From JAQBXX01 sp947085325 (lineage in GTDB: Bacteria; Pseudomonadota; Gammaproteobacteria; SURF-13), in contig CAMTVY010000016.1 of NCBI GenBank assembly GCA_947085325.1, positions 1 to 60,891 on the forward strand: DNA of 60,891 bases, given 5' to 3'. Below, piece by piece: positions 25,696-34,703 of the stretch. The stretch's first letter is position 1. Each line of letters opens with the position of its first letter. The notes beneath the pieces were generated by a model. That model was given only the letters and a program-made list of their open reading frames with translations. It had not been told where the DNA came from and did not search any database. Position numbers and translations under genes: made by a program.

Positions 25696-25733
25696 AAAAT
25701 TCTGGGGGTTCAGTCTTGCATTGCAACATTACT
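25696..25733 (+). repeat. RAYT-associated repeat, copy B
   Basis: AAAATTCTGGGGGTTCAG then TCTTGCATTGCAACATTACT; same orientation as the copy at 24023-24058, sharing 21 identical terminal bases. It marks the breakpoint of the restriction-gene remnant. Confidence 0.7.
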
Positions 25734-25872
25734 GGACTCAGCCTGCGCCCCACCCAAGCAGTGTCGCGATGCTGCTGGTCAATCATTGAGCTTATTCCTT
25801 CTGTTGCTTGTGGCAACATGTTTTTTCTTTGTTTCAAGAGTTAATTTCCTGTTGGCCGACTGTAAGTAAAGT

Positions 25873-26202
25873 TCAGGCGGCCTTGCGGCCCACTTTGACC
25901 TCGAGTTGCAAGTTATCTTCTTCTTGCAGCACTTTGAGTATGGCAAAGATATTTTCGGCGGTGGGGTTGCCGCGTGGGCCGAGCATGCGTTGCAGGCTCT
26001 TGCTTGGTTTGTCGAGCGCGGCGGCGAGGCCGTCAAAGGTGATGGTGGCGTTGATGTAGTCGCGCAGCAGGAATTTGCCCGCTTCGACATCGCCACTCAG
26101 CAATTCGTTGATCGCTTCGGTCAGCATGGATTGGCGGAAGCGGCGGTCGCGTCCGGCACGCGCCACTACGGTTTCGCGGAATGCTCGTGTCAGTGGTGCC
26201 AT
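25873..26202 (-). CDS. HigA-like antitoxin / helix-turn-helix protein of a type II toxin-antitoxin pair
   Basis: A 109-residue protein. The central region (about 50-85), DYINATITFDGLAAALDKPS then KSLQRMLGPRGNPTAENIF, is a helix-turn-helix domain typical of the DNA-binding antitoxins that follow HigB-type toxins. The ATG at 26202 lies 4 bp after the toxin stop, with GAGAGGA as the ribosome-binding site inside the toxin's 3' end. Toxin-first gene order is characteristic of higBA. It presumably neutralises the toxin and represses the operon through the upstream palindrome. Confidence 0.8.
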   Translation of the reverse strand: MAPLTRAFRETVVARAGRDRRFRQSMLTEAINELLSGDVEAGKFLLRDYINATITFDGLAAALDKPSKSLQRMLGPRGNPTAENIFAILKVLQEEDNLQLEVKVGRKAA

Positions 26203-26206
26203 CTAC

Positions 26207-26536
26207 TTATCCTCTCTTTCTGGCCTTGTATTCGGCCCAGTGTGTTTGAGCGAGCCGTATGTCCGTGGGCTGGCTTTTCTTCGTGCCGCCACCGAGCAGG
26301 ATGACCAGCACATCGCCGTCCCAGCCGAAGTAAACGCGGTAGCCCGGCCCGAAGTCGATTTTGCTTTCGGCAACGCCTTTACCAACCCCTTTGACGTTCG
26401 AGGTGTTGCCTTGGCTCAGTCGGTAAAGTGATGTCGTCACCTTGGCGGCAGCAACAGCATCCAAACGGTCGAACCATTTGCCGAACGGCGATGTTCCGTC
26501 GGCATCAAGAAATTCTACAAGCTTTATTTCAGTCAT
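26207..26536 (-). CDS. RelE/ParE-superfamily toxin, HigB (Gp49-like) type
   Basis: A 109-residue basic protein. The segments FGKWFDRLDAVAAAKVTTSLYRL, GVAESKIDFGPGYRVYFGWDG and VILLGGGTKKSQPTDI are the usual pattern of phage Gp49-like/HigB toxins, which cut mRNA in association with the ribosome. The ATG at 26536 is seven bases from a perfect 16-bp palindrome. The gene precedes its antitoxin. Orthologues are spread by horizontal transfer, which fits the surrounding repeats and gene debris. Confidence 0.85.
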   Translation of the reverse strand: MTEIKLVEFLDADGTSPFGKWFDRLDAVAAAKVTTSLYRLSQGNTSNVKGVGKGVAESKIDFGPGYRVYFGWDGDVLVILLGGGTKKSQPTDIRLAQTHWAEYKARKRG

Positions 26537-26542
26537 TATAAA

Positions 26543-26558
26543 GTAACATATATGTTAC
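26543..26558. promoter_or_regulatory. Probable operator of the toxin-antitoxin operon
   Basis: GTAACATATATGTTAC is a perfect 16-bp palindrome immediately upstream of the toxin start, in an AT-rich patch. Its size and position are those expected for antitoxin or toxin-antitoxin complex autorepression. Confidence 0.7.
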
Positions 26559-26884
26559 CATATGGGAAGCATTAAAAGCGGCCGGCTGATATAGGCGGGA
26601 CGCTTCCCCATCCCCACCAGCCTTCTGATTTACCGAGAGACGTATTCACCCAGCCTGCTCTGTGGTGGTGCCCGGCGCCGCGCTACTGCCGCATCTCGCG
26701 CAGCGGCGATGATATATCGTAACTGCGGATGGGTCGGAAAGACAGGGCTGTGAAATACGCCCTCATCCGAGCCGCCCTGCTCAAAATGTGTCTCGATAGC
26801 ACGGTCTTGGATGACAAGCCCCGCCCCCCACCGGTACAATTGGCCAATTCTCGCTTTTAACTTGAAGACTTAGGGAGTTCCAGT
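26559..26884. other. Intergenic region between the toxin-antitoxin operon and prkB
   Basis: No convincing gene. A 69-codon minus-strand frame (26630-26839) has no good start signal or recognisable family. A 12-bp perfect palindrome AATTGGCCAATT lies at 26838-26849, about 35 bp before the prkB start, and might be an operator. A ribosome-binding site, AGGGAG, precedes prkB. Confidence 0.5.
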
Positions 26885-27769
26885 ATGTCCAAGAAGCATC
26901 CCGTGATTGCGGTGACGGGTTCGTCCGGTGCCGGCACCACGACCGTCAAGCGCGCGTTTGAGCACATCTTTCTGCGCGAAAAGATCAATGCCGCCGTGGT
27001 CGAGGGCGACAGCTTTCACAGCCTGTCACGGGTCGAATTCAAGGAGGCCGTCAAAAAGGCCGAGGCCGAAGGCAATCATCACTTCAGCCATTTCGGGCCA
27101 CAGGCCAACCATTTCGACAAACTGGCCGAACTGTTCCAGACCTACGGCAAGACCGGGGGCGGCAAGAAGCGCTATTACATCCACAGCGACGCAGAGGCGG
27201 CACATCACAACAAGCGCCTCAACACCAGCCTGAATGTGGGTGAGTTCACCCCGTGGGAAGACGTGCCGGCAGGTTCCGACCTGCTGTTCTACGAAGGTCT
27301 GCACGGTTTGGCCAGGAGCGACGATGTGGATGTGTCGGAGCATGTCGATCTGGGCATAGGCGTGGTACCCATTGTCAATCTGGAATGGATCCAGAAAATC
27401 CATCGCGACGGCGCCGAGCGCGGCTATCCCGCCGAGGTGATTGTAGATACCATCCTGCGCCGCATGCCGGATTACGTGAACTACATCACCCCGCAGTTCT
27501 CGCGCACCGACATCAACTTCCAGCGTGTGTCCACGGTGGACACCTCCAACCCTTTCATCTCGCGCGACATCCCGACGCCGGATGAAAGCTTCATCGTGAT
27601 CCGCTTCCGCGACCCGGAGGGCGTGGATTTCCCCTACCTGCTGAACATGATCCCCAATGCCTTCATGTCGCGCCGTAACACCATCGTTGTCCCCGGTGCC
27701 AAGATGGGCTTTGCCATGGAGTTGATTCTGGCGCCGATCATTCACGGCATGATCGCCGGCAAGAAGTAA
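26885..27769 (+). CDS. prkB: Phosphoribulokinase (proteobacterial type)
   Basis: A 294-residue kinase that makes ribulose 1,5-bisphosphate from ribulose 5-phosphate and ATP, the step committed to the Calvin cycle. The Walker A motif is GSSGAGTTT (12-20). The conserved EGDSFHSLSR and HFGPQANHFDKL stretches and YEGLHGL match the octameric bacterial enzyme. The AGGGAG ribosome-binding site is well placed. No RubisCO or other Calvin-cycle gene is in the window, so carbon fixation is inferred from this gene alone. It is followed by an intrinsic terminator, so it is transcribed separately from the acetate kinase group. Confidence 0.96.
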   Translation: MSKKHPVIAVTGSSGAGTTTVKRAFEHIFLREKINAAVVEGDSFHSLSRVEFKEAVKKAEAEGNHHFSHFGPQANHFDKLAELFQTYGKTGGGKKRYYIHSDAEAAHHNKRLNTSLNVGEFTPWEDVPAGSDLLFYEGLHGLARSDDVDVSEHVDLGIGVVPIVNLEWIQKIHRDGAERGYPAEVIVDTILRRMPDYVNYITPQFSRTDINFQRVSTVDTSNPFISRDIPTPDESFIVIRFRDPEGVDFPYLLNMIPNAFMSRRNTIVVPGAKMGFAMELILAPIIHGMIAGKK

Positions 27770-27787
27770 GCAGCTTTTTCCTGCGCG

Positions 27788-27817
27788 AAAAACGGAGCCT
27801 TGTGCTCCGTTTTTTTT
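27788..27817 (+). terminator. Rho-independent terminator after prkB
   Basis: AACGGAGC, CTTG-like loop, GCTCCGTT followed by a run of eight T. An A-run on the other side may allow bidirectional use. Confidence 0.9.
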
Positions 27818-28043
27818 GCGCTTTGCTCCAGTGTCTGCTGTAAGCCGCACGTAATCCCGGCAGCGTTGTCTACATTGCTGCTCCACTCAAAACACATCAT
27901 CACCAGAACCGCCCAGCGCAAAGCGATTGGGGGAATTTTTGGTTGCAGAAGAAGCGCTTTGGGGAAACAATGGCCTTAAGACCGTGCGTGTTGATTTTCG
28001 CAGCGCACGGTAAGCGTGAGATGACGCAGGAGTATGCGTGTAG

Positions 28044-29162
28044 ATGAAGCTGCTGACCGTCAATGCCGGAAGTTCCTCGATCCGTCTTGCAGCCTTTGTG
28101 CTGGAGGCGGGCGTGCCGCGCGTGGTGGCGTCGCACCATGCCGTGCATGCGGGACGCGCTCAGGCCGGCGTGTTGCGTGAGTTTCTGCGGCACGCCGGCC
28201 TGCATGCGGTCGATGCCGTGGCACACCGCATCGTCCACGGCGGTGCCCGGCTGGTGCGTCCGTGCCTGATTGATGCCGAGGTCGAAGCGGAGATCGCGCG
28301 CCTTGCGCCGTTGGCGCCCTTGCATAACCCGCTTGCGCTCGGCTGGCTGGGCGCGTGCCGCGAGGTGCTGGGCGATACCATCCTGCAGGTGGCGGTATTC
28401 GATACGGCGTTTTATGCCACGCTGCCCGACGCTGCGGCCACCTACGCACTGCCGCGCGCGCTGTGCGCCAGGCACGGGCTGCGGCGTTACGGTTTTCATG
28501 GCCTTGCGCATCAGGCGATGTGGCGGCGCTGGCGTGCGTTGCGGCCGGAGTTGAAAGACGGCGGACGCGTGATATCGCTGCAACTGGGTGCGGGTTGCTC
28601 GGTCACTGCGTTGCGCGACGGCAGGCCGGTGGAAACCTCCATGGGGTTTTCACCGCTCGAAGGGCTGGTGATGGCGACGCGCGCGGGTGATGTCGATCCC
28701 GGTTTGCTGCTGTTTCTCCAGCGTGCCGAGGGCCTGACACCGGCGGCGCTGGAAAAGATGCTCAACGAAGACTCGGGCCTGCTCGGCGTCTCGGGTATCA
28801 GCGCCGACATGCGCACGCTGCTGGCATCACCGGAGCCGGCGGCACGGTTGGCGCTGGAGGTTTACTGCCATCGCGCGCGCAAATATCTGGGCGCGTATCT
28901 GGCCGTGCTGGGCGGCGCGGATGCGATTCTGTTCGGCGGCGGCGTGGGCGAGCACGCGCCCGAGGTGCGTGCGAAGATATTGGCGGGCATGCAGTGGGCC
29001 GGGATTGTGCTCGATGACGCGGCCAATAATGCCGCTCTTGGTGCCGAGGCCTGCATCGGCGCGCACGACAGCCGGACGGCGCTGTGGGTGACGCCTGTGG
29101 ACGAAGCCGTCATACTGGCGGAAGAGGCCGCAACTGTGCTTGTGGCAGACCGCAGCGCTTAA
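28044..29162 (+). CDS. ackA: Acetate kinase
   Basis: A 372-residue ASKHA kinase converting acetyl phosphate and ADP to acetate and ATP (reversible). The N-terminal VNAGSSSIRLAAF, the substrate-site AHRIVHGG, the YGFHGLAHQ stretch and the C-terminal LFGGGVGEHAPEVR are typical. It is slightly shorter than E. coli AckA (400). It leads the ackA-pgm-xfp group, where phosphoketolase would supply acetyl phosphate; pta is not in the window. The ATG at 28044 follows GCAGGAG at a somewhat long distance (11 nt). Confidence 0.95.
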   Translation: MKLLTVNAGSSSIRLAAFVLEAGVPRVVASHHAVHAGRAQAGVLREFLRHAGLHAVDAVAHRIVHGGARLVRPCLIDAEVEAEIARLAPLAPLHNPLALGWLGACREVLGDTILQVAVFDTAFYATLPDAAATYALPRALCARHGLRRYGFHGLAHQAMWRRWRALRPELKDGGRVISLQLGAGCSVTALRDGRPVETSMGFSPLEGLVMATRAGDVDPGLLLFLQRAEGLTPAALEKMLNEDSGLLGVSGISADMRTLLASPEPAARLALEVYCHRARKYLGAYLAVLGGADAILFGGGVGEHAPEVRAKILAGMQWAGIVLDDAANNAALGAEACIGAHDSRTALWVTPVDEAVILAEEAATVLVADRSA

Positions 29163-29197
29163 ATCGACATCACGCTGCGCGACTGTAAGGAGCACGC

Positions 29198-30832
29198 ATG
29201 AAGATCAGGGAAGTAACGACACAGGCCTTTGCCGACCAGAAGCCCGGCACGTCGGGGCTGCGCAAGAAGGTGCGCGTATTTCAGCAGCCGCACTATCTGG
29301 AGAATTTCGTCCAGGCGATTTTCGACACGCTCGGCACGGCCGGCGAACGGCCGCTGGTGCTGGGGGGCGATGGGCGCTATTACAACCGCGAGGCGATCCA
29401 GATCATCCTGCGCATGGCGGCGGCCCACGGCATCGGCAAGGTCATGGTCGGGCGCGGCGGCATTTTGTCCACGCCTGCGGCATCGTGTGTTATCCGCAAA
29501 TATGGCGCTGCTGGCGGCATCATACTCTCGGCCAGCCACAACCCCGGCGGCGTCAACGGCGACTTCGGCATCAAGTTCAACACCGGCAACGGCGGGCCTG
29601 CGCCGGAGAAGATCACCGAGGCGATTTATCGCCGCAGTTGTGAGCTGACGCGCTACCGCACCCTCGACAGCGACGACCTGGATATTGATACCGCAGGCAG
29701 CGTGGCGCTCGGCGGCATGTCGGTGCAGGTCATCGATCCGGTGGCGGACTACGCGGAGCTGATGCAGCAACTGTTCGACTTCGAACGCATCCGCGCGTTG
29801 CTGACGTCGGGCACATTCAGCATGCGCTTTGACGCCATGCACGCCGTCACCGGGCCGTATGCCAGGGGAATTCTGGAGACGCAGCTGGGTGCGCCGTCCG
29901 GCAGCGTGGTGAACGGCGAACCGCTGCCGGATTTCGGCGGCGGCCACCCTGACCCCAATCTCACCTACGCACACGAACTGGTCGAGCATCTGTTTGGCCC
30001 CGACGCGCCGGATTTCGGCGCGGCCGCCGATGGTGACGGTGACCGCAACATGATTATCGGGCGTGGCTTTTTCGTGACGCCGAGCGACAGCCTGGCTGTG
30101 CTGGCGGCGAACGCGCAGGTGGTGCCGGCCTATCGTGTCGGGCTCGCGGGTGTGGCGCGCTCCATGCCGACCAGCCAGGCGGTGGATCGGGTGGCGGCGG
30201 CGCTCAAGATTGCGTGCTACGAAACACCGACCGGCTGGAAATTTTTCGGCAATCTGCTCGACGCCAATCTGATCACGCTCTGCGGCGAGGAGAGCTTCGG
30301 CACCGGGTCGAGCCACATCCGGGAAAAGGACGGCCTGTGGGCGGTGCTGTTCTGGCTCAATCTGCTGGCCGAGCGTCGCGTGCCGGTCGAGCAGATCGTG
30401 CGCGAGCACTGGACGCGCTATGGCCGCAATTTTTACACCCGGCACGACTACGAAGACTTGCCCGCTGCGCCGGCGCAGGCGCTGCTGCAATCAGTACGCG
30501 AGCAGAGTGCCAGCCTTCCAGGAAAACGTTACGGCGAGTATGTGGTGCAACAGAGCGATGATTTCGCCTACACCGATCCGGTCGATCACGGCGTGAGTGA
30601 ACACCAGGGCGTGCGTATCCTGTTCGAGGACGGCGCGCGCATCGTCTATCGGCTCTCGGGCACCGGCACCGAGGGCGCCACGCTGCGGGTCTACATCGAA
30701 CGCTACGAGGCAGACCCGGCGCACCACACGCAGGACGCCCAGGCCGCGCTGGCCGGACTCATCGCGCTGGCGGATGAGATCGCGCAACTGCGCAGCCGCA
30801 CGGGCAGAGACCGGCCCAGTGTGATCACCTGA
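29198..30832 (+). CDS. pgm: Phosphoglucomutase (alpha-D-glucose phosphate-specific)
   Basis: A 544-residue mutase interconverting glucose 1-phosphate and glucose 6-phosphate. The catalytic phosphoserine loop reads ILSASHNPGG, the metal-binding loop AADGDGDRNMI, the sugar-binding loop CGEESFGTGS and the C-terminal phosphate-binding loop RLSGTGTEG. It links glycogen metabolism (glgB, glgX downstream) with the hexose phosphates used by phosphoketolase. The start follows TAAGGAG at good spacing, 35 bp after ackA. Confidence 0.96.
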   Translation: MKIREVTTQAFADQKPGTSGLRKKVRVFQQPHYLENFVQAIFDTLGTAGERPLVLGGDGRYYNREAIQIILRMAAAHGIGKVMVGRGGILSTPAASCVIRKYGAAGGIILSASHNPGGVNGDFGIKFNTGNGGPAPEKITEAIYRRSCELTRYRTLDSDDLDIDTAGSVALGGMSVQVIDPVADYAELMQQLFDFERIRALLTSGTFSMRFDAMHAVTGPYARGILETQLGAPSGSVVNGEPLPDFGGGHPDPNLTYAHELVEHLFGPDAPDFGAAADGDGDRNMIIGRGFFVTPSDSLAVLAANAQVVPAYRVGLAGVARSMPTSQAVDRVAAALKIACYETPTGWKFFGNLLDANLITLCGEESFGTGSSHIREKDGLWAVLFWLNLLAERRVPVEQIVREHWTRYGRNFYTRHDYEDLPAAPAQALLQSVREQSASLPGKRYGEYVVQQSDDFAYTDPVDHGVSEHQGVRILFEDGARIVYRLSGTGTEGATLRVYIERYEADPAHHTQDAQAALAGLIALADEIAQLRSRTGRDRPSVIT

Positions 30833-30848
30833 CAGGAGAGAGGATGCC

Positions 30849-33239
30849 ATGAGCGAGACTACGACGCAGACGCTGGAAGCTCAAACCCCGCTTTCCACCG
30901 AGCAGGCGCAGAACATACACGCCTGGTGGCGCGCCGCGAATTATCTGTCGGTCGGGCAAATCTACCTGTTGGACAATCCGTTGCTACGCGAGCCGCTGAC
31001 GCTCGAGCACGTGAAGCCGCGCCTGCTCGGCCACTGGGGCACCACGCCGGGGCTGAATTTCGTTTACGCGCATCTCAATCGCGTAATCAAGGCGCACGAC
31101 CTGGATGTCATCTACATCGCCGGGCCCGGTCACGGCGGGCCGGGGCTGGTGGCGAGCACCTGGCTGGAGGGCAGTTACAGCGAGGTCTATCCCAATGTAT
31201 CGCCGGATGCCGAAGGCATGCGGCAGTTGTTTCGCCAGTTTTCCTTTCCCGGCGGCATACCGAGCCACGTGGCGCCGGAGACGCCCGGCTCAATTCACGA
31301 GGGCGGCGAACTGGGGTATTCGGTGGCGCATGCCTTTGGCGCGGCGTTTGATAACCCCGATCTCATCGTCGCCTGCGTGGTAGGCGACGGCGAGGCCGAA
31401 ACCGGGCCGCTGGCGGCGGCCTGGCACTCGAATAAATTTCTCAACCCCGCGCTTGACGGCGCGGTGCTGCCGATTCTGCATTTGAATGGCTACAAGATTG
31501 CCAATCCCACTGTCCTCGCGCGTATCCCGCGCGCCGAGCTGGAGAGTCTGTTTATCGGCTACGGCTACCGGCCGTATTTTGTCGAAGGCGATGATCCCGC
31601 AGCGATGCACCAGAAGATGGCGGCAACGCTCGATACGGTGATTGCCGAAATCAAAACCATTCAAAACGACGCACGCACGCACGGCAGGCGCGAGCGCCCG
31701 CGTTGGCCGATGATTATTCTGCGCACGCCCAAGGGCTGGACCGGGCCGAAGGAAGTGGACGGTAAGAAAACCGAGGGCTCGTGGCGCTCGCATCAGGTGC
31801 CGTTTTCAGATCTCTCCGCCAAATCCGGGCACCTGAAGCTGCTTGAGCAGTGGCTGCAGAGCTACCGGCCCGAGGAGCTGTTCGACGCAGACGGTGCGCT
31901 CAAGCCCGAACTGGTCGCGCTCGCGCCGGACGGCACGCGGCGCATGGGCGCAAATCCACACGCCAATGGCGGCCTGTTGCTCAAGGAGTTGCGGCTGCCG
32001 GATTTCCGCGCCTATGCGGTGGAGGTGCCAAAACCCGGCGCAGTGCAGGCCGAGGCCACACGTGTAATGGGCATGTTGCTGCGCGACGTGATGAAGCTCA
32101 ACCTGAAGGCGCGCAACTTCCGTGTGGTAGGCCCCGACGAGACGGCCTCGAACCGGCTGGGTGCATTGTTTGAGGTGACCGATCGCGCCTGGATGGCCGA
32201 GCAGTTGCCCGGGGATGATGATCTCGCGCCGGATGGACGGGTAATGGAGATCCTGTCCGAGCATACCTGCCAGGGTTGGCTCGAGGGTTACCTGCTTACC
32301 GGCCGCCACGGATTTTTCTCCTGCTACGAGGCCTTCATCCACATTGTGGATTCGATGTTCAACCAGCACGCCAAGTGGCTCAAGGTCACGCGTGAGATTC
32401 CCTGGCGGCGGCCCATCGCCTCGCTCAATTATCTGCTGACGTCGCACGTCTGGCGTCAGGATCACAACGGCTTTTCACATCAGGATCCCGGCTTCATCGA
32501 CCACGTGGTCAACAAGAAGGCCGATACTATCCGTGTCTACCTGCCGCCCGACGCCAACACGCTGCTCTGTGTCACGGATCAGTGCCTGCGCTCGCGCAAT
32601 CTGGTCAATGTGATCGTCGCGGGCAAGCAGCCGCAGGAGCAATGGCTGGCGATGGACGCCGCAATCAAACACTGTGCGGCGGGCATTGGCATCTGGGAGT
32701 GGGCGAGTAATGACCGCGACGGTGAGCCGGATGTGGTCATGGCGGCGGCGGGTGACGTGCCGACGATTGAGGTGCTCGCCGCCGTCGATCTGCTGCGCCA
32801 GCATGCGCCTGATTTCAGGGTGCGCGTGATCAACGTCGTGGATCTGATGACCCTGCAGCCGAGTGAAGAGCACCCGCACGGTTTATCCGACAAGGATTTC
32901 GACACGCTGTTTACCACCGACAAACCGATCATCTTCGCCTATCACGGTTATCCCTGGTTGATACACCGGCTTACCTATCGCCGCACCAACCACGATAATC
33001 TGCACGTGCGCGGCTACAAGGAAGAGGGCACTACCACGACCCCGTTCGACATGACGGTGCGCAACGATCTCGACCGCTTTCACCTGGTGGCGGACGTGGT
33101 AGATCGCGTGCCCGCGCTGGGCTACAAGGCGGCCTATCTCAAGCAGTTTGTGCGCGATCGCCTGATTGAACATGGTGAATACATCCGGCGTCATGGTCAG
33201 GACATGCCCGAAATCCGCGACTGGAAATGGTCTTCCTGA
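30849..33239 (+). CDS. xfp: Xylulose-5-phosphate/fructose-6-phosphate phosphoketolase
   Basis: A 796-residue thiamine diphosphate enzyme that cleaves xylulose 5-phosphate or fructose 6-phosphate with phosphate to acetyl phosphate plus glyceraldehyde 3-phosphate or erythrose 4-phosphate. Conserved segments are HWGTTPGLNFVYAHLNR, GPGHGGPG, the TPP-binding GDGEAETGPLA and TPKGWTGP. Full family length. It lies 16 bp after pgm, so ackA, pgm and xfp probably form one transcript. Together these make C2 units from sugar phosphates without decarboxylation, a route also seen in methanotrophs and other autotrophs. Confidence 0.97.
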   Translation: MSETTTQTLEAQTPLSTEQAQNIHAWWRAANYLSVGQIYLLDNPLLREPLTLEHVKPRLLGHWGTTPGLNFVYAHLNRVIKAHDLDVIYIAGPGHGGPGLVASTWLEGSYSEVYPNVSPDAEGMRQLFRQFSFPGGIPSHVAPETPGSIHEGGELGYSVAHAFGAAFDNPDLIVACVVGDGEAETGPLAAAWHSNKFLNPALDGAVLPILHLNGYKIANPTVLARIPRAELESLFIGYGYRPYFVEGDDPAAMHQKMAATLDTVIAEIKTIQNDARTHGRRERPRWPMIILRTPKGWTGPKEVDGKKTEGSWRSHQVPFSDLSAKSGHLKLLEQWLQSYRPEELFDADGALKPELVALAPDGTRRMGANPHANGGLLLKELRLPDFRAYAVEVPKPGAVQAEATRVMGMLLRDVMKLNLKARNFRVVGPDETASNRLGALFEVTDRAWMAEQLPGDDDLAPDGRVMEILSEHTCQGWLEGYLLTGRHGFFSCYEAFIHIVDSMFNQHAKWLKVTREIPWRRPIASLNYLLTSHVWRQDHNGFSHQDPGFIDHVVNKKADTIRVYLPPDANTLLCVTDQCLRSRNLVNVIVAGKQPQEQWLAMDAAIKHCAAGIGIWEWASNDRDGEPDVVMAAAGDVPTIEVLAAVDLLRQHAPDFRVRVINVVDLMTLQPSEEHPHGLSDKDFDTLFTTDKPIIFAYHGYPWLIHRLTYRRTNHDNLHVRGYKEEGTTTTPFDMTVRNDLDRFHLVADVVDRVPALGYKAAYLKQFVRDRLIEHGEYIRRHGQDMPEIRDWKWSS

Positions 33240-33336
33240 TTTGCCTTATGCTGAAAAAGCGCTGATGATGGTGTGCTGAATCATGGTCCGGGCTGGCGGA
33301 ATATCCGAGGCCGCCGGGCGTGACGGGAGGCATCTG

Positions 33337-34701
33337 ATGAGGGTGGCCAAGACTGCGTGGTTGTGGGGTCTGTTGTGGGCACTCGGTTGCGGTTCTGCAC
33401 TCGCTGCACCCGCGCCGCCGGTCATGCTGTTGCAACTGGACGGCGCAGTAGGCCCTGCCAGCGCCGACTACGTTACTCGCGGGATCGAACGCGCCGCCCG
33501 GGAAGGGGCGCAGCTCGTCGTGTTGAGCATGGATACCCCGGGCGGTCTGGATACCTCGATGCGCCAGATTATCAAGGCCATACTGGCCTCTCCGGTGCCG
33601 GTGGCGAGCTATGTCGCACCGAGTGGCGCGCGCGCCGCCAGCGCCGGTACCTATATCCTGTATGCGAGCCACATCGCCGCCATGGCGCCCGGCACCAATC
33701 TGGGTGCGGCCACGCCGGTGGCGATAGGGGCGCCCGGCACCGGCGCATCGCCGCAAAAACCCGGCAGCGACACGGACAAAACCGGGCCACCTGCCGATAT
33801 CCCCAAAGACGCCATGGCCGAAAAGGCAGTGAACGACGCCGCAGCCTATATCCGCGGGCTCGCGCAACTGCGGGGACGCAATGCCGAATGGGCGGAGCAG
33901 GCGGTGCGTGAGGCAGTCAGTCTGTCCGCCACCGAGGCCTTGCAGATCAAGGTCATCGACTACCTTGCGCCTGACCTCAGCCAACTGCTGGTTCAGGTGA
34001 ATGGCAGCAAAATCAGCGTGCAAGGTGGTGAGGTCGTACTGGATACGGCCACGGCGCCCAGCATCAAGCACGAACCGGATTGGCGTACCAAATTCCTCTC
34101 TATCATTACCGCCCCCAATATCGCGCTGATTCTGATGATGATCGGCGTGTACGGCCTGTTTTTCGAACTGGCCAATCCCGGTGCCGGCGTGCCGGGCGTG
34201 ATTGGCGCCATCAGTCTCCTGCTGGCCCTGTATGCCCTGCACATGTTGCCGGTGAACTACGCCGGTCTTGCGCTTATCCTGCTGGGCCTCGCCTTCATGG
34301 TGGCGGAGGCCTTTGTTCCCAGCTTTGGCGTACTGGGGTTGGGGGGTGTTGTCGCCTTTGTGATCGGCGCCGTGGTCTTGATTGACACCGACGTGCCCGG
34401 CTTCGGTGTATCGCCCTATCTGATCGGTGCGCTGGCTGTGACCAGCGCTGTGACCCTTGCAGCCATTGGAGGACTTGCAGTGAAATCCTACCGCCGACCG
34501 GTGGTGAGCGGCAGCAAGCAAATCATCGGCAGCGAGGGCGAGGTGATGACATGTTCAGACGGCCAGTGCTGGGCGCAGGTGCGCGGTGAGCTCTGGCAGG
34601 TGCGAAGCACGGCCCGGCTGACGCCGGGGTTGCGCATCACGGTGACCGGCGAGGAAGGTCTTATACTGAGGGTAATTGCAACGGTAGCAAAAGGAGAATG
34701 A
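33337..34701 (+). CDS. NfeD-family ClpP-class membrane serine protease
   Basis: A 454-residue protein: signal peptide (1-23), a ClpP/crotonase-fold protease domain, a cluster of four to five membrane helices (about 240-370) and a C-terminal OB-fold NfeD domain. The protease Ser is in APSGARAASAGTYI and the general base Lys is in DAMAEKAVNDAAAYI. Family members cleave near C-terminal hydrophobic stretches of their stomatin partners. The ATG at 33337 follows GGGAGG; an upstream extension is not conserved. Its stop overlaps the first in-frame ATG of the slipin gene, and the two are a conserved pair. Confidence 0.92.
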   Translation: MRVAKTAWLWGLLWALGCGSALAAPAPPVMLLQLDGAVGPASADYVTRGIERAAREGAQLVVLSMDTPGGLDTSMRQIIKAILASPVPVASYVAPSGARAASAGTYILYASHIAAMAPGTNLGAATPVAIGAPGTGASPQKPGSDTDKTGPPADIPKDAMAEKAVNDAAAYIRGLAQLRGRNAEWAEQAVREAVSLSATEALQIKVIDYLAPDLSQLLVQVNGSKISVQGGEVVLDTATAPSIKHEPDWRTKFLSIITAPNIALILMMIGVYGLFFELANPGAGVPGVIGAISLLLALYALHMLPVNYAGLALILLGLAFMVAEAFVPSFGVLGLGGVVAFVIGAVVLIDTDVPGFGVSPYLIGALAVTSAVTLAAIGGLAVKSYRRPVVSGSKQIIGSEGEVMTCSDGQCWAQVRGELWQVRSTARLTPGLRITVTGEEGLILRVIATVAKGE

Positions 34702-34703
34702 TC

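Noticed and set aside
26630..26839. 69-codon minus-strand frame upstream of prkB
   Set aside because: No ribosome-binding site, no recognisable domain, and it would occupy the prkB promoter region.
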